Assembly: GCA_903922535.1 (NCBI GenBank)
Contig: CAIXUF010000896.1
Span: 1-7,981 of the forward strand
Origin: Candidatus Hydrogenedentota bacterium
GTDB lineage: Bacteria; Hydrogenedentota; Hydrogenedentia; Hydrogenedentiales; CAITNO01
DNA: 7,981 nucleotides
Direction of reading: 5' to 3'
The number at the start of each line of letters is the position of its first letter. Positions within the stretch are counted from its first letter, which is position 1. This document shows, in pieces, positions 6,237-7,981 of the stretch. The notes beneath the pieces are model-generated. The model saw only the letters and a program-made list of their open reading frames with translations, did no database searches and was not told the DNA's origin. Made by a program: the position numbers and the translations under genes.

Positions 6237-7981
6237 CTATATCTTCCTGATGACTGCGTTGTACACCAGGGAGTAGTTGCCTGCGGCGTCGGAGAACTGC
6301 ACCCGGACCGTATGGTTCCCATTGCCCGCGGGCAGCGTGTGGGGGGTGCTCGCCGCCACCGGCTGCCACAGCGTCCACGTTGAGCCATTGTCACTGAACC
6401 GCATGCTCCTGACACCCGAACCACCAACGCCGTCCGTGTAGGTCAGGTTCAGGGTCACGTTGAGTGACGTGGTGGTCAACGCGCCGTTGTTGATCTTGAT
6501 GGTGCCCGTCGGCGGCGTGGTGTCCAGCAGTATGGCGTGGCTGAAGACGGGGGACACGTTGCCGATCGAGTCGCGGAACTGCACCCGAACCGTCTTGGTG
6601 CCGTCCGGCGTCACCAGCGTGTGGGCGGCGCTTGCCGCCACCGTCTGCCACAGCGTCCAGTTTGCCCCGTTGTCGCTGAACCGCATCAGGGTCACGCCGG
6701 TCCCGCCGCCGCCCGACCAGGTCATAGACAGGGTGACGTTGGCGTTGTTCGTGTAAAGCGCGTTGTTGTTGATCGTTATAGTCCCGACAATCGGCGGATA
6801 CTGGATGGGCACCGGTGCCGATGCGGGGCCGGTTCCGGCCCCGTTGGTTGCCGTCACATTAAAGGTGTAGGCCGTGCCGTTGGTCAGCCCCGGCACCACT
6901 ATCGGGCTTGCGGCGCCCGAGACGGGCGGGATGGCGGGAACGTTCGTGGTCACCGTGTACTTGGTGATCCCGCAGCTTCCGGCCGGCGGCGAGAAGGTCA
7001 CGGTGGCAATCGTGTTGCCGCCCATGGCAATGACACCGGTCGGCGCACCCGGCAGCGCTTCCGGCGTCACGATGTTCGACGCCGCCGACGGGGTTCCATT
7101 GCCGATCGCGTTGATCGCCGTCACGGTGAAGGTGTAGGGCGTGCAGTTGGTGAGCCCCGTCACCGTGATCGGACTGGCCAGCGCGCCCGGGGGCGTGATG
7201 GCGCCCGGCGGAACCGAGTTGACCACGTATCCTGTGATCGGAAGGCATCCAACCGGCGCGGTGAAGGTTATCGTGGCGCTCGCGTTGCCTGCCGTCGCCG
7301 AGACGAGCGTCGGCGCGATGGGTGGAAGTCCCGGTGTCACGACGCCTGACGGCGCAGAGGCGGGGCCGGTTCCGGTCCCGTTCGTCGCCGTCACGGTGAA
7401 GGTGTACGGGGTGCAGTTGGTGAGCCCGGTCACTGTAATCGGGCTTGCAGCGCCCGAGACGGGCGGGATGGCGGGATTGTTCGCGGTCACCGTGTATTTG
7501 GTGATTCCGCAGGTTCCGGCCGGCGCCGTGAAGGTCACGGCTGCGGTCGCGTTGCCGGCCACTGCCGTCACGCTGGTTGGCGCGCCCGGCATCACCGCCG
7601 GTATCACGGCGTTCGACGCCGCCGATGCGGGACTGCTGCCGGTCGAGTTGACCGCCGTCACGGTGAAGGTGTAGGACGTGCAGTTGGTGAGCCCCGTCAC
7701 CGTGATCGGGCTGGCCAGCGCGCCGGCGGGTGTGATGGCGCCCGCCGGAGTCGAGATGACCCTGTATCCGGTGATCGGATTGCACACCACAGGCGCGGTG
7801 AAGGTTATCGTGGCGGTTGCGTTGCCTCCCATGGCCGAGACGGCCGTCGGTGCGGCGGGTGCCGGTCCCGGCGTCACGACGCCCGACGGCGCAGAGGCGG
7901 GACCGGTTCCGGTCCCGTTCGTGGCCGTCACGGTGAAGGTGTACTGGGTGCAGTTGGTGAGCCCGGTCACTGTAATCGGGC
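6237..7981 (-). CDS. Fn3- and Ig-like-repeat surface protein, C-terminal part (5' end outside window)
   Basis: At least 580 residues are visible. The frame enters from the right edge in mid-repeat, and the apparent GTG start at 7970 is an internal valine of PITVTGLTNC. Counting from there, a partial Fn3 module (1-39) is followed by four complete ones: A 40-129, B 130-218, A 219-308 and B 309-394. The recurring core is TxxAGNATATITFTAP...ITxY...GLTNCTxYTFTVTAxN. Two related Ig-like modules follow at 395-487 and 488-577 (GTIxINN, VTLxxTxxxGxxG, MRFSDNGxxWTLWQ, TVRVQFxDxxGN). Such arrays act as spacers or adhesive stalks in secreted or surface proteins. The Fn3 part is nearly uncharged and has a repeating cysteine pair. 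The C-terminus (NAVIRKI) has no LPXTG, PEP-CTERM or membrane segment, so anchoring must be by another route or by the missing N-terminal part. The function of the whole protein is unknown. Confidence 0.9.
   Translation of the reverse strand, partial: PITVTGLTNCTQYTFTVTATNGTGTGPASAPSGVVTPGPAPAAPTAVSAMGGNATATITFTAPVVCNPITGYRVISTPAGAITPAGALASPITVTGLTNCTSYTFTVTAVNSTGSSPASAASNAVIPAVMPGAPTSVTAVAGNATAAVTFTAPAGTCGITKYTVTANNPAIPPVSGAASPITVTGLTNCTPYTFTVTATNGTGTGPASAPSGVVTPGLPPIAPTLVSATAGNASATITFTAPVGCLPITGYVVNSVPPGAITPPGALASPITVTGLTNCTPYTFTVTAINAIGNGTPSAASNIVTPEALPGAPTGVIAMGGNTIATVTFSPPAGSCGITKYTVTTNVPAIPPVSGAASPIVVPGLTNGTAYTFNVTATNGAGTGPASAPVPIQYPPIVGTITINNNALYTNNANVTLSMTWSGGGGTGVTLMRFSDNGANWTLWQTVAASAAHTLVTPDGTKTVRVQFRDSIGNVSPVFSHAILLDTTPPTGTIKINNGALTTTSLNVTLNLTYTDGVGGSGVRSMRFSDNGSTWTLWQPVAASTPHTLPAGNGNHTVRVQFSDAAGNYSLVYNAVIRKI
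6240..6788 (-). repeat. Two tandem Ig-like modules
   Basis: Two units of 93 and 90 codons (6788-6510 and 6509-6240) share GTIxINNxAL, the segment MRFSDNGxxWTLWQxVAAS and TVRVQFxDxxGNxS. The similarity also shows in the DNA around 6385-6403 and 6667-6685. They form the C-terminal cap of the Fn3 protein and are richer in charge and tryptophan than the preceding modules. Confidence 0.75.
6789..7981 (-). repeat. Higher-order A-B Fn3 tandem repeat, 537-bp period
   Basis: Alternating A (90-codon) and B (89-codon) modules form dimers: A-B at 7853-7317 and a shorter A-B at 7316-6789, with part of another B at the right edge. CACTGTAATC at 7431-7440 recurs at 7968-7977, exactly 537 bases away. The stretches from about 7350-7444 and 7887-7981 differ at only about three positions. 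The most C-terminal B module (86 codons) has diverged most. This pattern indicates growth by duplication of the dimer. Confidence 0.85.

Noticed and set aside
6222..6237. Five-base hairpin CGGGA/TCCCG next to the Fn3-gene stop
   Set aside because: It is too short to separate from chance and is overshadowed by the 16-bp stem-loop downstream.
6537..7785. Long open frames on both strands over the Fn3 repeats
   Set aside because: They are other-frame readings of repeated GC-rich DNA, with Arg/His-rich low-complexity products. The Fn3 frame explains the region.
1..7981. Defence system, CRISPR array, tRNA, rRNA, transposase or phage genes
   Set aside because: Neither strand shows the corresponding repeats, motifs or proteins. 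The only tandem repeats are coding Fn3 and Ig-like modules.

Overview
The window is high-GC bacterial DNA with secreted, carbohydrate- and surface-oriented genes. The mix is a GH29 fucosidase with a C-terminal binding domain, a secreted helical-barrel protein, a SUMF1-type remnant, a periplasmic or extracellular multicopper oxidase and an Fn3-repeat surface protein. It resembles free-living polysaccharide degraders of the Planctomycetota/Verrucomicrobiota/Lentisphaerota/Hydrogenedentota kind. That assignment is a guess from gene content and style, because the window has no rRNA or other phylogenetic marker.

Left part (1-3474): two divergent genes for secreted proteins share a roughly 300-base intergenic region. 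On the minus strand (163-1716) lies a 517-residue secreted protein that looks like an (alpha/alpha)-barrel carbohydrate-active enzyme of unknown family. On the plus strand (2014-3474) lies a GH29 alpha-L-fucosidase. The intergenic region holds two good sigma70-like promoters, one per direction and each with a 17-base spacer. A 7-base inverted repeat places one arm in each promoter, so the pair may be co-regulated.

Middle part (3476-6074): a 5'-truncated and frameshifted remnant of a SUMF1/FGE-sulfatase-type domain fills the space between the fucosidase and a CotA-like multicopper oxidase. The remnant begins directly after the oxidase stop codon, in the same frame, and ends one base from the fucosidase stop. 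The oxidase (3882-6074, minus) has all four copper motifs intact and a signal peptide.

Right part (6075-7981): after an intergenic stretch with a perfect 16-bp stem-loop comes the 3' end of a large minus-strand gene that runs off the window. It encodes alternating A and B fibronectin type III modules in a 537-bp repeat, then two Ig-like modules. The Fn3 part is almost free of charged residues and carries a recurrent pair of cysteines.

No RNA gene, CRISPR array, insertion sequence or defence system was seen. The most notable items are the divergent regulatory region, the unrecognised barrel protein, the SUMF1 remnant and the uncharged Cys-paired Fn3 array.
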